Source: Aquipseudomonas alcaligenes MRY13-0052 (GTDB lineage Bacteria > Pseudomonadota > Gammaproteobacteria > Pseudomonadales > Pseudomonadaceae). Taken from it: DNA of 64,000 nucleotides. The DNA lies in NCBI GenBank assembly GCA_000474255.1, contig BATO01000020.1:16659-80658 (forward strand), read 5' to 3'. The notes under the pieces were generated by a model. The model saw only the letters and a list, made by a program, of their open reading frames with translations. It was not told the origin of the DNA and ran no database searches. The translations under genes were made by a program, and so were the position numbers. This document shows positions 40,743-50,314 of the stretch, piece by piece (the first letter of the stretch is position 1; each line of letters starts with the position of its first letter).

Positions 40743-40765
40743 GTAGCCCGGGCTTTAGCCCAGGG
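40743..40765. repeat. Second copy of GTAGCCCGGGCT-type palindromic repeat
   Basis: GTAGCCCGGGCTTTAGCCCAGGG is nearly the same unit as at 11364-11386, again between a terminator and a following gene end. Confidence 0.6.
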
Positions 40766-40816
40766 GATCGAGACACAGAAGACACAGAAGCTCCACCCTC
40801 CCCTTTTCTCCGGGCA

Positions 40817-40844
40817 TGAAAAAGGCCGCTTCGCAGCGGCCTTC
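40817..40844 (-). terminator. Terminator of ppiD
   Basis: Stem GGCCGCT / AGCGGCC; read on the minus strand it ends in T5 followed by CATG. It lies just after the ppiD stop. Confidence 0.85.
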
Positions 40845-40864
40845 TCCAAATCATGCCAGGTCGA

Positions 40865-42739
40865 TCAGAAACGCTCGACCTTGGCTTCGGCTTCCAGCTG
40901 GCGGCGGTAGGCAGCGAAATCCTGCTGACCGCTGCGCGAGGCGAGGAAACGGGCGTACATGGCCTTGTCCTGCTCGGACAGGGCGTCCTCAGGCTGGCTC
41001 ACACCGTTCAGGCGGATCACCACGTAGTCGCCGTTGCTCAGCTTCAGGGAGGAGAAGGTCGGCTTGTCGGCCGACTCCGGCTTGCCCATGCGGAACAGCG
41101 TCTGCAGCAGGGCCGGGTCTACACCCTCCTGGCTGCGGGTGGCGGCTTCGACCACGTTCCAGGTCTGGCCTTGCGGCGCCTGGGTGGCCGGGGTCTTGCC
41201 TTCACGCAGGCTGGCGAGCAGCTCGTCTGCCTTGGCCTTGACAGCTTCGCTGGCCTTTTCCTGGGTCAGGTGCTGGCGGATGCTGTCGCTGACGGACGCC
41301 AGTTCCAGCTGCTGGGGCTTGCGGTGTTCCTTGGCACGCAGGACGACCACGGTGTCCGGGTCCAGCTCGATGGCACCGCTGTTACCGCCGTCTTCCAGCA
41401 CTTCAGGGCTGAAGGCAGCCTGCAGCACCTGGCGGTTGGCGGCCAGGCCTTCGCCGCCTTCACGACCGAAGGGGGCGCTGGTCTGGACCTTGAGGTTCAG
41501 CTCCTGGGCCGGCTGGGCCAGGTCGGAGGCTTCGAACGCGGAGTCTTCCAGTTCCTTGGTGGCCTCGACGAAGCGCTGCTCGACCTGCTGGGTCTTCAGC
41601 TCGCGGACCATCTTCTCCTTGAGGCTGTCGAAGCTCGGCACTTCAGGTGCCTGGATCGCCAGCAGCTTGATCAGGTGCAGGCCGTAGGGCGTGGTCACCG
41701 GAGCGGAGACTTCGCCCTTCTTCAGGGCGTAGAGCGCGTCCTCGAAGGCCGGCTCGTAGACACCGCGACCGGCGAAGCCGAGGTCACCCCCATTGGCGGC
41801 GGAGCCCGGGTCCTGGGACAGCTCCTTGGCCAGGGCGGCGAAGTCTTCGCCCTTGTCAAGGCGCTGCTTGATCTCGTCGATCTTCGCCTTGGCCTGCTCG
41901 GCGGTCTGCTGATCGTTCACTTCGATCAGGATGTGGGCCGCGTCGCGCTGCTCGGAGAGGTTGCCGATCTCCTTGTCGTACTGGGCCTTGAGGTCGTCTT
42001 CACTGACCTCGACCTGACCGAAGAAGGCTTCCTTCTTCAGCTCGACGTATTCGAGCACGACCTGCTCGGGGCTCATGAACTGGCCCTTGTGCTCGTCGTA
42101 GTAAGCCTGGATTTCTTCGTCGCTCACCTGGACGGCCTTGGGATCGGCCTTGAAGGTCAGGGTGGCGAAATCACGGGTCTGCTTCTCCAGACGGGCAAAG
42201 GCGCGTACTTCTTCGTCGGTGACGAAGCCGCTACCAGCCAGGCCGGCGCGAAGCTGGCCGACGAGCATTTCCTGCTCGAGCATCTGGCGGAACTGCAGGC
42301 GGGTGTAGTTCATCTGGCGAATCACCTGATCGAAGCGATCAGAGTTGAATTTGCCATCGACCTGGAATTCGGGAGTTTGCAGGATCAGTTGATCCAGAGC
42401 GGGTTGCGAGAAGGCGAAGCCGGATGACTTGGCGCCTTGCAGCAGCAGCTTACGCTCGATCAGGCCCTTGAGGGCGGCTTCACGCAGCAGCTTGTCGTCG
42501 AGCTGGGAGGCGTCGAAGTCCTTGCCCAGTTGCTGCATCAGCTGGCGGCGCTGCATGTCTGCGGCCTGGCTCAGTTGGTCGAGGGTGATTTCCTCGCCGT
42601 TGACCTTGGCAGCGTCCTGGCGGTTGCTGGTGGCATTGAAGATGGCATCGAAGCCCGTCAGCGCGAGCAACGCGATGATGACGCCGATAATGGTCTTGGC
42701 AATCCATCCCTGTGAATTGTCCCTGATGTTCTGCAGCAT
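40865..42739 (-). CDS. ppiD: Periplasmic folding chaperone / peptidyl-prolyl isomerase PpiD
   Basis: This protein has 624 residues. One N-terminal transmembrane anchor ([23 protein letters not shown]) precedes a SurA-N-like chaperone region and a parvulin domain ([23 protein letters not shown] ... [19 protein letters not shown] ... [12 protein letters not shown]). It helps newly translocated envelope proteins fold at the Sec translocon. I chose ATG 42739 ([10 protein letters not shown]) with GGGGGA upstream; an in-frame extension to 42814 is not conserved. It lies downstream of hupB in the lon-hupB-ppiD arrangement also seen in E. coli. Confidence 0.95.
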   Translation of the reverse strand: MLQNIRDNSQGWIAKTIIGVIIALLALTGFDAIFNATSNRQDAAKVNGEEITLDQLSQAADMQRRQLMQQLGKDFDASQLDDKLLREAALKGLIERKLLLQGAKSSGFAFSQPALDQLILQTPEFQVDGKFNSDRFDQVIRQMNYTRLQFRQMLEQEMLVGQLRAGLAGSGFVTDEEVRAFARLEKQTRDFATLTFKADPKAVQVSDEEIQAYYDEHKGQFMSPEQVVLEYVELKKEAFFGQVEVSEDDLKAQYDKEIGNLSEQRDAAHILIEVNDQQTAEQAKAKIDEIKQRLDKGEDFAALAKELSQDPGSAANGGDLGFAGRGVYEPAFEDALYALKKGEVSAPVTTPYGLHLIKLLAIQAPEVPSFDSLKEKMVRELKTQQVEQRFVEATKELEDSAFEASDLAQPAQELNLKVQTSAPFGREGGEGLAANRQVLQAAFSPEVLEDGGNSGAIELDPDTVVVLRAKEHRKPQQLELASVSDSIRQHLTQEKASEAVKAKADELLASLREGKTPATQAPQGQTWNVVEAATRSQEGVDPALLQTLFRMGKPESADKPTFSSLKLSNGDYVVIRLNGVSQPEDALSEQDKAMYARFLASRSGQQDFAAYRRQLEAEAKVERF

Positions 42740-42804
42740 GCGTCCCCCAGAAACGGCTGTACCAAAAAACCAGCCGCGCAGCGCGGGTAGAGTCCATATA
42801 TAAG

Positions 42805-42830
42805 AAAGGCGCATCCGAGGATGCGCCTTC
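42805..42830 (-). terminator. Terminator-like hairpin between hupB and ppiD
   Basis: Stem AAGGCGCAT / ATGCGCCTT with a six-base loop. On the minus strand it is followed by TCTTATATA, a moderate U-tract. Confidence 0.6.
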
Positions 42831-42838
42831 TCTCTTAA

Positions 42839-42931
42839 CTGGCGGAGCGGTCGGAAGCTAAGGCTTCCAGGACGCGAGGTATTCCTCGTGGTCTACCGCT
42901 CCGCTGCCAGCCGGGACAAAGCCCCTGCTGG
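42839..42931 (-). other. Structured intergenic RNA element downstream of hupB
   Basis: This is a three-way-junction-like fold. The outer stem is CTGGC+GGAGCGGT (42839-42851) against ACCGCTCC (42895-42902) and GCCAG (42906-42910), with a 3-base bulge. Inside it are two hairpins, GGAAGC-TAAG-GCTTCC and CGAGG-TATT-CCTCG. The GCCAG/CCAGC segment can alternatively pair with GCTGG at 42927-42931. No TPsiC-like sequence is present, so it is not a tRNA. It lies between the hupB stop and the terminator hairpin at 42805-42830. Confidence 0.5.
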
Positions 42932-42953
42932 AAGGGCAAAGCCCGAAAGACGC

Positions 42954-43226
42954 TTAGTTGACGGCGTCTTTCAGAGCTTTACCAGCTTTGAAGCCAGGGA
43001 TCTTGGCAGCAGCGATCTTGATCGGCTTGCCAGTCTGCGGGTTACGGCCAGTGCGAGCAGCGCGCTCTTTCACAGCGAAAGTACCGAAACCTACCAGCAC
43101 CACGGAATCACCAGCCTTCAGAGCGCCAGTGACGGATTCGATAACTGCGTCCAGCGCACGGCCAGCGACAGCTTTCGGGATATCAGCAGATGCGGCGATG
43201 GCATCGATCAGTTCCGACTTGTTCAC
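42954..43226 (-). CDS. hupB: DNA-binding protein HU-beta
   Basis: This protein has 90 residues. It starts [19 protein letters not shown] and contains the HU DNA-arm region [26 protein letters not shown] with the conserved proline-containing GRNPQTG, ending [12 protein letters not shown]. It bends and compacts DNA as a HupA/HupB dimer. It has its own strong promoter at 43321-43349 and lies downstream of lon. Confidence 0.97.
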   Translation of the reverse strand: MNKSELIDAIAASADIPKAVAGRALDAVIESVTGALKAGDSVVLVGFGTFAVKERAARTGRNPQTGKPIKIAAAKIPGFKAGKALKDAVN

Positions 43227-43320
43227 TCTTAAGTCCCCTTATTTCTGTTGAGTTTGTTTCTTAGTTGTTTGGTGTAAGCAAAGCGGGTGCTGGATGGCCT
43301 GCTGACACACGAGAGCCGCT

Positions 43321-43349
43321 TTATAACAAGGGCTCGAAAAATGTGTCAA
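43321..43349 (-). promoter_or_regulatory. Sigma70 promoter of hupB
   Basis: On the minus strand: -35 TTGACA (43344-43349), 17 bp spacer, -10 TTATAA (43321-43326, or TATAAA one base on). It lies about 95 bp before the hupB start, just after the lon stop. Confidence 0.8.
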
Positions 43350-43362
43350 GAAAGCCCCCCGG

Positions 43363-45759
43363 CTAATGCGTGCTGATTCGCTCCTTGGAATCAGACTCGC
43401 GCTTGTCATCCTTTGCAACCATCTCGGGAGCCGCATCGGGCAAGGGCTCCGGGGCGTATTGCAGCGCAATTTGCAGGACCTCGTCAATCCATTTAACAGG
43501 TTTAATGGCCAGGTCTTGCTTGATATTTTCGGGAATCTCTTTCAGATCACGAACATTCTCTTCGGGAATGATCACGGTCTTGATCCCACCCCGGTGAGCA
43601 GCCAGCAATTTCTCTTTCAACCCACCGATTGCGAGTACTTGACCACGCAGGGTGATCTCACCGGTCATGGCCACATCGGCCCGCACGGGAATCTGCGTCA
43701 TCGCCGAAACCAGCGCGGTGCACATGCCGATGCCGGCGCTCGGACCGTCCTTCGGCGTCGCCCCTTCGGGCATGTGGATGTGAATGTCGCGCTTCTCGTG
43801 GAAGTCCGCAGGGATACCGAGGCTTTTCGCACGACTGCGCACAACCGTCAGCGCGGCAGTGATCGACTCCACCATCACATCGCCGAGGGAGCCGGTCTTG
43901 GTCAGCTGCCCCTTGCCGGGGACCACAGCGGCCTCGATGGTCAGCAGTTCGCCACCGACCTGGGTCCAGGCGAGCCCGGTGACCTGGCCGATCTGGTCCT
44001 GCAGCTCGGCAAGGCCGTAGCGGAACTTGCGAACGCCGAGGAAGTGCTCGAGGGACTCGGCGGTGACCAGCACCTTGAAGCGCTTCTCGCGGGCATGCTC
44101 CTTGACCGCCTTGCGGCAGACCTTGGCCAGTTGCCGCTCGAGGCTGCGCACCCCGGCCTCGCGGGTGTAGTAGCGGATGATGTCGCGGATGGCCGCTTCG
44201 TCGAACTCCAGCTCGCCCTTCTTCAGGCCGTTGGCCTGGGTCTGCTTGGGTGCGAGGTACTTGGTGGCGATGTTGACCTTCTCGTCCTCGGTGTAACCGG
44301 GCAGACGGATCACTTCCATGCGGTCCAGCAGCGGTGCCGGAATGTTCATGGAGTTGGCGGTGCACAGGAACATCACGTCGGAAAGGTCGTAATCGACTTC
44401 CAGGTAATGGTCGTTGAAGTTGTGGTTCTGCTCGGGGTCGAGCACCTCCAGCAGCGCCGAGGCGGGGTCGCCGCGCATGTCGCTGCCCATCTTGTCGATT
44501 TCGTCCAGCAGGAACAGCGGGTTGCGCACCCCAACCTTGGTCATCTTCTGGATCAGGCGACCCGGCATGGAGCCGATGTAGGTACGACGGTGACCGCGAA
44601 TTTCAGCTTCGTCACGCACGCCGCCCAGGGCCATGCGGATGAATTTGCGGTTGGTGGCACGGGCGATGGACTCGGCCAGCGAGGTCTTGCCTACGCCGGG
44701 CGGGCCGACCAGGCAGAGCACCGGGCCCTTGACCTTCTTCACGCGCTTCTGCACGGCGAGGTATTCGAGGATGCGGTCCTTGACCTCTTCGAGGCCGTAG
44801 TGGTCGGCGTCGAGAATGTCTTCGGCCTTGGCCAGATCGAGACGCACCTTGCTCTCGGCCTTCCACGGCACATTGACCAGCCAATCGATATAGGAGCGTA
44901 CGACAGTGGCTTCAGCGGACATCGGCGACATCTGCTTCAGCTTGTTCAGCTCGGCATTGGCCTTGGTCAACGCCTCCTTGGTCAGGCCAGCGTTATCGAT
45001 GCGCTTCTTCAGCTCCTCGATCTCGTTGTGCCCTTCATCGATGTCGCCCAGCTCCTTCTGAATGGCCTTCATCTGCTCATTCAGGTAGTACTCGCGTTGG
45101 CTGCGCTCCATCTGTTTCTTCACGCGACCCCGGATACGCTTCTCGACCTGCAGCAGGTCGATTTCGGCATCCAGCAGCGCCAGCACGTGCTCGACACGCT
45201 CGGGCAGCTCGGTGATTTCGAGGATTTCCTGCTTCTGCTCGATCTTCAGCGCCATATGGGCAGCCATGGTGTCGACCAGACGCCCGGGCTCATCGATGCT
45301 GTTCAGCGAAGACAGGACTTCAGCGGGCACTTTCTTGCCCAGCTGTACATACTGCTCGAACTGGCTGAGCAGGCTGCGGGTGAAGACTTCGGACTCGCGC
45401 TCGCCGGCGTCGACTTCCTCGATGAGGGTCACCTCGGCACGGCAATGGCCGTCCACCTCGGTGAAACGCTCGATGGAGCCCCGCTGCTCACCCTCCACCA
45501 GCACCTTGACGGTGCCATCGGGCAGCTTCAGCAGTTGCAGGACGGTCGCGACGGTGCCAACACGGTACAGGGCATCTTCGCCCGGATCGTCATCGGCCGG
45601 ATTCCTCTGCGCCAACAGAAGAATTTGCTTGTCCCCGGTCATCGCGGCTTCGAGGGCCTCGATGGATTTTTCACGGCCCACGAACAGTGGGATGACCATA
45701 TGCGGATAGACCACGACATCACGCAATGGCAGGAGAGGCAATTCAACGGTTGTCTTCAT
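43363..45759 (-). CDS. lon: ATP-dependent protease Lon
   Basis: This protein has 798 residues. The order is an N-terminal LON substrate domain ([26 protein letters not shown]), an AAA+ module (Walker [10 protein letters not shown], Walker [11 protein letters not shown]) and an S16 protease domain with the catalytic Ser in [11 protein letters not shown] and Lys in [14 protein letters not shown]. It degrades misfolded and regulatory proteins. A sigma32-type promoter precedes it. In P. aeruginosa Lon affects swarming, quorum sensing and antibiotic tolerance. Confidence 0.97.
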   Translation of the reverse strand: MKTTVELPLLPLRDVVVYPHMVIPLFVGREKSIEALEAAMTGDKQILLLAQRNPADDDPGEDALYRVGTVATVLQLLKLPDGTVKVLVEGEQRGSIERFTEVDGHCRAEVTLIEEVDAGERESEVFTRSLLSQFEQYVQLGKKVPAEVLSSLNSIDEPGRLVDTMAAHMALKIEQKQEILEITELPERVEHVLALLDAEIDLLQVEKRIRGRVKKQMERSQREYYLNEQMKAIQKELGDIDEGHNEIEELKKRIDNAGLTKEALTKANAELNKLKQMSPMSAEATVVRSYIDWLVNVPWKAESKVRLDLAKAEDILDADHYGLEEVKDRILEYLAVQKRVKKVKGPVLCLVGPPGVGKTSLAESIARATNRKFIRMALGGVRDEAEIRGHRRTYIGSMPGRLIQKMTKVGVRNPLFLLDEIDKMGSDMRGDPASALLEVLDPEQNHNFNDHYLEVDYDLSDVMFLCTANSMNIPAPLLDRMEVIRLPGYTEDEKVNIATKYLAPKQTQANGLKKGELEFDEAAIRDIIRYYTREAGVRSLERQLAKVCRKAVKEHAREKRFKVLVTAESLEHFLGVRKFRYGLAELQDQIGQVTGLAWTQVGGELLTIEAAVVPGKGQLTKTGSLGDVMVESITAALTVVRSRAKSLGIPADFHEKRDIHIHMPEGATPKDGPSAGIGMCTALVSAMTQIPVRADVAMTGEITLRGQVLAIGGLKEKLLAAHRGGIKTVIIPEENVRDLKEIPENIKQDLAIKPVKWIDEVLQIALQYAPEPLPDAAPEMVAKDDKRESDSKERISTH

Positions 45760-45816
45760 GATTTCAGCTCTACAGCGGCCAATGGCCGGTAACAGATGGG
45801 ATAACCCTGGGACCTA

Positions 45817-45845
45817 AGATGGGGGCAGGTCCGGGAAAAAACAAG
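45817..45845 (-). promoter_or_regulatory. Heat-shock (sigma32/RpoH) promoter of lon
   Basis: On the minus strand: -35-like CTTGTTT (45839-45845), 14 bp spacer, -10 CCCCATCT (45817-45824). The -10 matches the RpoH consensus CCCCATNT exactly, and the -35 shares CTTG with CTTGAAA. It is 58 bp upstream of the lon start. Confidence 0.75.
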
Positions 45846-45862
45846 CGCTGTAGTAGGAAATG

Positions 45863-45886
45863 CAAAGGGGCCCTCAGGCCCCTTTG
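45863..45886 (-). terminator. Terminator-like hairpin after clpX
   Basis: Perfect stem CAAAGGGGCC / GGCCCCTTTG with loop CTCA, 5 bp past the clpX stop. The T-rich tail is short (TTTGCATTTCC on the minus strand). Confidence 0.7.
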
Positions 45887-45891
45887 TTTCA

Positions 45892-47172
45892 TCAAGCGTC
45901 AGGCGCGGCCTTGGCCGGCTGCTCGCTGTTCTCGTAGATCAGCAAGGGCTTGGAAGTGCCTTCGATGACACTCTCGTCGATCACCACCTTGCTCACCTCG
46001 GTTTGCGAGGGGATTTCATACATGGTGTCGAGGAGGATGCCTTCGAGGATAGAGCGGAGGCCACGGGCGCCGGTTTTGCGCTCCAAGGCACGGTGAGCAA
46101 CGGCCTTCAGCGCATCGGGACGGAATTCGAGGTCAACCCCCTCCATCTCGAAGAGCTTGGCGTATTGCTTGGTCAGTGCGTTCTTCGGTTCGGTGAGGAT
46201 CTGCATCAGCGCAGGCTCATCGAGCTCGTCCAGTGTGGCGATGACCGGCAGACGACCGACGAACTCGGGGATAAGCCCGAATTTCACCAGATCTTCCGGC
46301 TCGGCATCACGCAGCGCTTCACCGACTTTCTTGCCCAGGTCGACGCTACGGACTTCGGCATTGAAGCCGATGCCGCCACGAGCGGAACGGTTCTGGATGA
46401 CTTTTTCCAGGCCGGCAAAGGCGCCACCGCAGATGAACAGGATGTTGCGCGTGTCCACTTGCAGGAACTCCTGCTGCGGGTGCTTGCGGCCGCCCTGGGG
46501 AGGAACCGAAGCGACGGTGCCCTCGATGAGCTTCAGCAGCGCCTGCTGCACGCCCTCGCCCGAAACATCGCGGGTGATGGACGGGTTGTCGGACTTGCGC
46601 GAAATCTTGTCGATTTCGTCGATGTAGACGATGCCCATCTGGGCCTTCTCGACATCGTAATCGCACTTCTGCAGCAGCTTCTGGATGATGTTCTCGACGT
46701 CCTCACCCACGTAGCCCGCCTCGGTGAGGGTGGTGGCATCGGCGATGGTGAAGGGAACGTTGAGCAGACGGGCCAGGGTCTCGGCCAGCAGCGTCTTGCC
46801 CGAACCGGTCGGGCCGATCAGCAGGATGTTGCTCTTGCCGAGTTCGATATCGTCTTTCTTGTCACGCTGGTTCAGGCGCTTGTAGTGGTTGTAGACCGCT
46901 ACGGCCAGCACCTTCTTCGCACGTTCCTGACCAATGACGTACTGATCGAGGATGGTGCGGATTTCCTTGGGCGCCGGCAGCTTGTGCGCGCTGTTCTCGG
47001 CCTGGGCTTCCTGCACCTCCTCGCGGATGATGTCATTGCACAGGTCCACGCACTCGTCGCAGATAAAGACCGAGGGGCCGGCAATCAATTTGCGTACTTC
47101 GTGCTGGCTTTTGCCGCAGAAGGAGCAATAGAGCAGCTTGCCGTTGTCCTCGCCATTGCGGGTGTCAGTCAT
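45892..47172 (-). CDS. clpX: ATP-dependent Clp protease ATP-binding subunit ClpX
   Basis: This protein has 426 residues from ATG 47172 ([10 protein letters not shown]). The zinc-binding domain is CSFC (16-19) and CDEC (38-41). The AAA+ module has Walker A GPTGSGKT and Walker [10 protein letters not shown], and the ClpP-docking IGF loop is present in [10 protein letters not shown]. It unfolds substrates for ClpP. An in-frame upstream ATG at 47205 lies too close to the hairpins to be preferred. Confidence 0.97.
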   Translation of the reverse strand: MTDTRNGEDNGKLLYCSFCGKSQHEVRKLIAGPSVFICDECVDLCNDIIREEVQEAQAENSAHKLPAPKEIRTILDQYVIGQERAKKVLAVAVYNHYKRLNQRDKKDDIELGKSNILLIGPTGSGKTLLAETLARLLNVPFTIADATTLTEAGYVGEDVENIIQKLLQKCDYDVEKAQMGIVYIDEIDKISRKSDNPSITRDVSGEGVQQALLKLIEGTVASVPPQGGRKHPQQEFLQVDTRNILFICGGAFAGLEKVIQNRSARGGIGFNAEVRSVDLGKKVGEALRDAEPEDLVKFGLIPEFVGRLPVIATLDELDEPALMQILTEPKNALTKQYAKLFEMEGVDLEFRPDALKAVAHRALERKTGARGLRSILEGILLDTMYEIPSQTEVSKVVIDESVIEGTSKPLLIYENSEQPAKAAPDA

Positions 47173-47220
47173 TCGATCAATCCAATCGGGATAGGCATGA
47201 AACACAAGATGAAGGCAAAT

Positions 47221-47266
47221 GCGGGCATTTTCAAGCCCGCGAGGCGGCCGGACATCTTCCGGCCGC
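47221..47266 (-). other. Twin hairpins in the clpP-clpX gap
   Basis: Two adjacent stems lie in the 110 bp gap: GCGGGC / GCCCGC (47221-47240) and GCGGCCGG / CCGGCCGC (47244-47266). No T-run follows, so they are probably mRNA stability or partial-termination elements rather than full terminators. Confidence 0.5.
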
Positions 47267-47282
47267 GGTATTGCGGAACGGC

Positions 47283-47927
47283 TTAGCTCGCCAGTTGGCG
47301 CTTGCTATGGACCTGATCGATGAGGCCGTATTTGACCGCTTCTTCACCGCTCATGAAGTTGTCGCGGTCGGTGTCGCGGGCGATCACGTCGATCGGCTGA
47401 CCGGTGTGGTCGGCGAGGATCTTGTTCAGGCGCTCACGGATGGTGAGAATCTCACGGGCGTGGATCTCGATATCCGAAGCCTGGCCCTGGAAGCCACCCA
47501 GCGGCTGGTGAATCATCATCCGCGAGTGCGGCAGGCAGTAACGCTTGCCGGCGGCGCCACCGGCGAGCAGAAGTGCGCCCATGCTGCAGGCCTGGCCGAT
47601 GCAGGTGGTGGAGACGTTGGGCTTGATGAACTGCATGGTGTCGTAGATCGACATGCCAGCGGTCACCGAACCACCCGGGGAGTTGATGTAGAGGTGGATA
47701 TCCTTGTCGGGGTTCTCCGCTTCGAGGAAGAGGAGCTGCGCCACGACCAGGTTGGCCATGTAGTCCTCGACCGGGCCGACCAGGAAGATCACCCGCTCCT
47801 TGAGGAGACGCGAGTAGATGTCGTAGGCACGTTCGCCACGGGCGGACTGCTCGATCACCATGGGCACGAGGCCACCGGCGGCCTGGATATCAGGGAACTG
47901 TTGCTGCATATAAGAATTGCGGGACAT
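47283..47927 (-). CDS. clpP: ATP-dependent Clp protease proteolytic subunit ClpP
   Basis: This protein has 214 residues. The serine-protease triad is visible in [11 protein letters not shown] (Ser) and [14 protein letters not shown] (His), with the aspartate further on in [10 protein letters not shown]. The block [13 protein letters not shown] is conserved. It forms the ClpXP and ClpAP proteolytic chamber. It precedes clpX in the order tig-clpP-clpX-lon, conserved widely in proteobacteria. Confidence 0.97.
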   Translation of the reverse strand: MSRNSYMQQQFPDIQAAGGLVPMVIEQSARGERAYDIYSRLLKERVIFLVGPVEDYMANLVVAQLLFLEAENPDKDIHLYINSPGGSVTAGMSIYDTMQFIKPNVSTTCIGQACSMGALLLAGGAAGKRYCLPHSRMMIHQPLGGFQGQASDIEIHAREILTIRERLNKILADHTGQPIDVIARDTDRDNFMSGEEAVKYGLIDQVHSKRQLAS

Positions 47928-47969
47928 GTCCAGCGATCACTCCCTAAATAATGTCATGTCTCAAAGACG

Positions 47970-47997
47970 CATAAGCCAGCGCGAAGGCTGGCTTATG
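47970..47997 (-). terminator. Hairpin after tig
   Basis: Stem CATAAGCCAGC / GCTGGCTTATG with loop GCGAAG, in the 94 bp gap between tig and clpP. The weak T-tail on the minus strand suggests partial termination. Confidence 0.6.
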
Positions 47998-48021
47998 GTG
48001 TGCTCGAACGAGGCGAAACGA

Positions 48022-49332
48022 TCAGTCGGCTTGCGGAGCTTCTACCGGCTTGACTGCATCTTCGTAGGAGACCGCTTTGTCGGTCACGTTGGCCTTCTGC
48101 AGGACAGTATCTACAACTTGTTCTTCCAGCACAACAGAACGCACTTCGTTCAGTTGCTGGTCGTTCTTGTAGTACCAGGCCACGACTTGCTCGGGCTCCT
48201 GGTAAGCGGAAGCCATTTCCTCGATCAGCTCGCGAACGCGGGCGTCATCGGGCTTCAGTTCGAACTGCTTGACCACTTCGGCGACGATCAGGCCCAGCAC
48301 GACGCGGCGCTTGGCTTGCTCTTCGAACAGCTCGGCCGGCAGTTGGTCGGGCTTGATGTTGCCACCGAACTGCTGGACGGCCTGCACGCGCAGACGGTTC
48401 ACTTCGTTGCCGATCAGGGCCTTCGGCACTTCGATCGGGTTGGCAGCCAGCAGGCCGTCCATTACCTGGTTCTTGACCTTGGACTTGATGGCCTGGCGCA
48501 GTTCACGCTCCATGTTCTTGCGGACTTCGGCGCGGAAACCTTCCAGGCCGCCTTCCTTGATGCCGAACAGGGTGAAGAACTCGTCGTTCAGTTCCGGCAG
48601 CTGGGGAGCGGAAACGCTGTTCACGGTAACGGTGAACTCAGCGGTTTTGCCGGCCAGGTCGAGGTTCTGGTAGTCCTCGGGGAAGGTCGGGTTGATGACC
48701 CGCTCTTCACCGGCCTTGACGCCGACCAGGGCATCTTCGAAGCCCGGGATCATGCGGCCGGAGCCCAGCACCAGGGCAGTGCCCTTGGCGGAACCGCCAG
48801 CGAAGGCTTCGCCATCGATCTTGCCGACGAAATCGATGTTCAGCTGGTCGCCGTTCTCGGCAGCGCGATCAACCGCTTCGAAGCGGGTGTTCTGCTTGCG
48901 CAGGATTTCCAGCATGTTGTCGACATCGGCGTCAGCCACGTCGGCTTGCAGGCGCTCGATGGCGATGGAATCGAAACCGGCAACCTGGAACTCGGGGAAG
49001 ACTTCGAAGGTGGCGATGAATTCCAGGTCCTTGCCCTTCTCGAACACTTTCGGCTCGACGGCAGGCTGGCCAGCCGGGTTGAGCTTCTGCTCGACGACGG
49101 CTTCATAGAAGGAGGACTGGATCAGGTCACCCAGGACTTCCTGACGAGCGGAATCTTCGTAGCGCTGACGGATCACGCTCATGGGCACCTTGCCCGGGCG
49201 GAAGCCAGCGACCTTGGCGCGACGAGCAGTCTGCTGAAGACGCTTGGTGACCTCGGTCTCGATCCGCTCAGCCGGAACGCCAACAGTCATACGGCGCTCG
49301 AGAGCGGAGGTGCTTTCAACAGAAACTTGCAT
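48022..49332 (-). CDS. tig: Trigger factor (ribosome-associated chaperone)
   Basis: This protein has 436 residues. The N-terminal ribosome-binding signature is [17 protein letters not shown] central FKBP-type isomerase domain ([21 protein letters not shown] ... [12 protein letters not shown]) and a helical C-terminal chaperone arm follow. It binds nascent chains at the exit tunnel. First gene of the tig-clpP-clpX block. Confidence 0.97.
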   Translation of the reverse strand: MQVSVESTSALERRMTVGVPAERIETEVTKRLQQTARRAKVAGFRPGKVPMSVIRQRYEDSARQEVLGDLIQSSFYEAVVEQKLNPAGQPAVEPKVFEKGKDLEFIATFEVFPEFQVAGFDSIAIERLQADVADADVDNMLEILRKQNTRFEAVDRAAENGDQLNIDFVGKIDGEAFAGGSAKGTALVLGSGRMIPGFEDALVGVKAGEERVINPTFPEDYQNLDLAGKTAEFTVTVNSVSAPQLPELNDEFFTLFGIKEGGLEGFRAEVRKNMERELRQAIKSKVKNQVMDGLLAANPIEVPKALIGNEVNRLRVQAVQQFGGNIKPDQLPAELFEEQAKRRVVLGLIVAEVVKQFELKPDDARVRELIEEMASAYQEPEQVVAWYYKNDQQLNEVRSVVLEEQVVDTVLQKANVTDKAVSYEDAVKPVEAPQAD

Positions 49333-49565
49333 GGATATTCCTCGTTGCAGACGTTAGCCGGCCGGACCGGCCCCATAATCAAGGGCATGCATTCTAGTGG
49401 AGCGAAAAGCAGAAGTCACCCCAGCGGCAACGGCAGATACAACACCGCTTTTCACACCCTCCCGAACACCGCGCCGCGGCCCTGCCCAAGCACCGGAACA
49501 GAGGCCTCCAGACCAACGGATACGCGGTGTTACGCACCACTGGAGTGCAACTCACGGAGGGTGCT

Positions 49566-49571
49566 TATAAT
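49566..49571 (+). promoter_or_regulatory. -10 element candidate of parR
   Basis: A perfect TATAAT lies 33 bp upstream of the parR ATG, with no good -35 17 bp before it. This is what an activator-dependent promoter would look like; ParR autoregulation is plausible. Confidence 0.5.
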
Positions 49572-49603
49572 GCGCCACGCCTCCCGCCGACCGACGAACA
49601 ACC

Positions 49604-50311
49604 ATGGATAGCCACGCTCTCAGCAAGGTAATGCTGGTCGAGGACGATCAGAAGCTCGCCCGCCTGATGTCCCTCTACCTCTCCGAACACGGCTTCGAGG
49701 TACGCCAGGTGCACCGTGGCGACACCGCCCTCGACGCCTTCGTCGAATTCCGCCCCCAGGCGGTGATGCTCGACCTCATGCTCCCCGGCCAGAGCGGCCT
49801 GCACGTGTGCCGCGAAATCCGCCGCATCGCCGATACGCCGATCCTCATGCTCACCGCCAAGGAAAGCGACCTCGACCACATCCTCGGCCTCGAATCCGGC
49901 GCCGACGACTACGTGATCAAGCCCATCGAGCCGCCCGTCCTGCTCGCCCGCCTGCGCGCCCTGCTGCGGCGCCATGCCCCCTTGGCCGGTGAGCGCGACA
50001 GCCTGGAGTTCGGCCGCCTGAACATCGACCGCCGCCGTCGCGGCGCCGAACTGGGCGGCCAGGACATCGAGCTCACCACCATGGAGTTCGAACTGCTCTG
50101 GCTGCTGGCCGGACAGGCGGGGGAGATTCTCTCCCGCGACGAAATCCTCAATCGCACCCGCGGCATCGGCTTCGACGGCCTCAACCGCAGCGTCGACGTC
50201 TGCATCAGCAAGCTGCGCGCCAAGCTGCTGGACAACCCACGCGAGCCGGTGCGGATCAAGACCGTCTGGGGCAAGGGCTACCTGTTCAACCCCCTGGGCT
50301 GGGAGAGCTGA
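49604..50311 (+). CDS. parR: OmpR-family response regulator ParR
   Basis: This protein has 235 residues. The receiver domain has acidic EDD (14-15 region), phospho-acceptor D57 (VMLDLMLPG) and lysine in DDYVIKPIEP. The C-terminal winged helix (TTMEFELLWLLAGQAGEILSRDEIL, then RSVDVCISKLRAKL) is OmpR-type. By synteny, size and position after tig it is ParR, which in P. aeruginosa responds to cationic peptides and activates arnBCADTEF, mexXY and represses oprD. parS follows after 3 bp. The sensor gene is frameshifted here. Confidence 0.88.
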   Translation: MDSHALSKVMLVEDDQKLARLMSLYLSEHGFEVRQVHRGDTALDAFVEFRPQAVMLDLMLPGQSGLHVCREIRRIADTPILMLTAKESDLDHILGLESGADDYVIKPIEPPVLLARLRALLRRHAPLAGERDSLEFGRLNIDRRRRGAELGGQDIELTTMEFELLWLLAGQAGEILSRDEILNRTRGIGFDGLNRSVDVCISKLRAKLLDNPREPVRIKTVWGKGYLFNPLGWES

Positions 50312-50314
50312 ACC

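Noticed and set aside
41266..41463. Small minus-strand frames within ppiD
   Set aside because: Alternative frames of a firmly assigned gene.
42839..42910. tRNA-like cloverleaf between hupB and ppiD
   Set aside because: No TPsiC loop sequence, no anticodon arm of seven-base loop and no CCA; reported instead as a structured element.
43366..45792. 808-codon plus-strand open frame
   Set aside because: Exact antisense shadow of lon.
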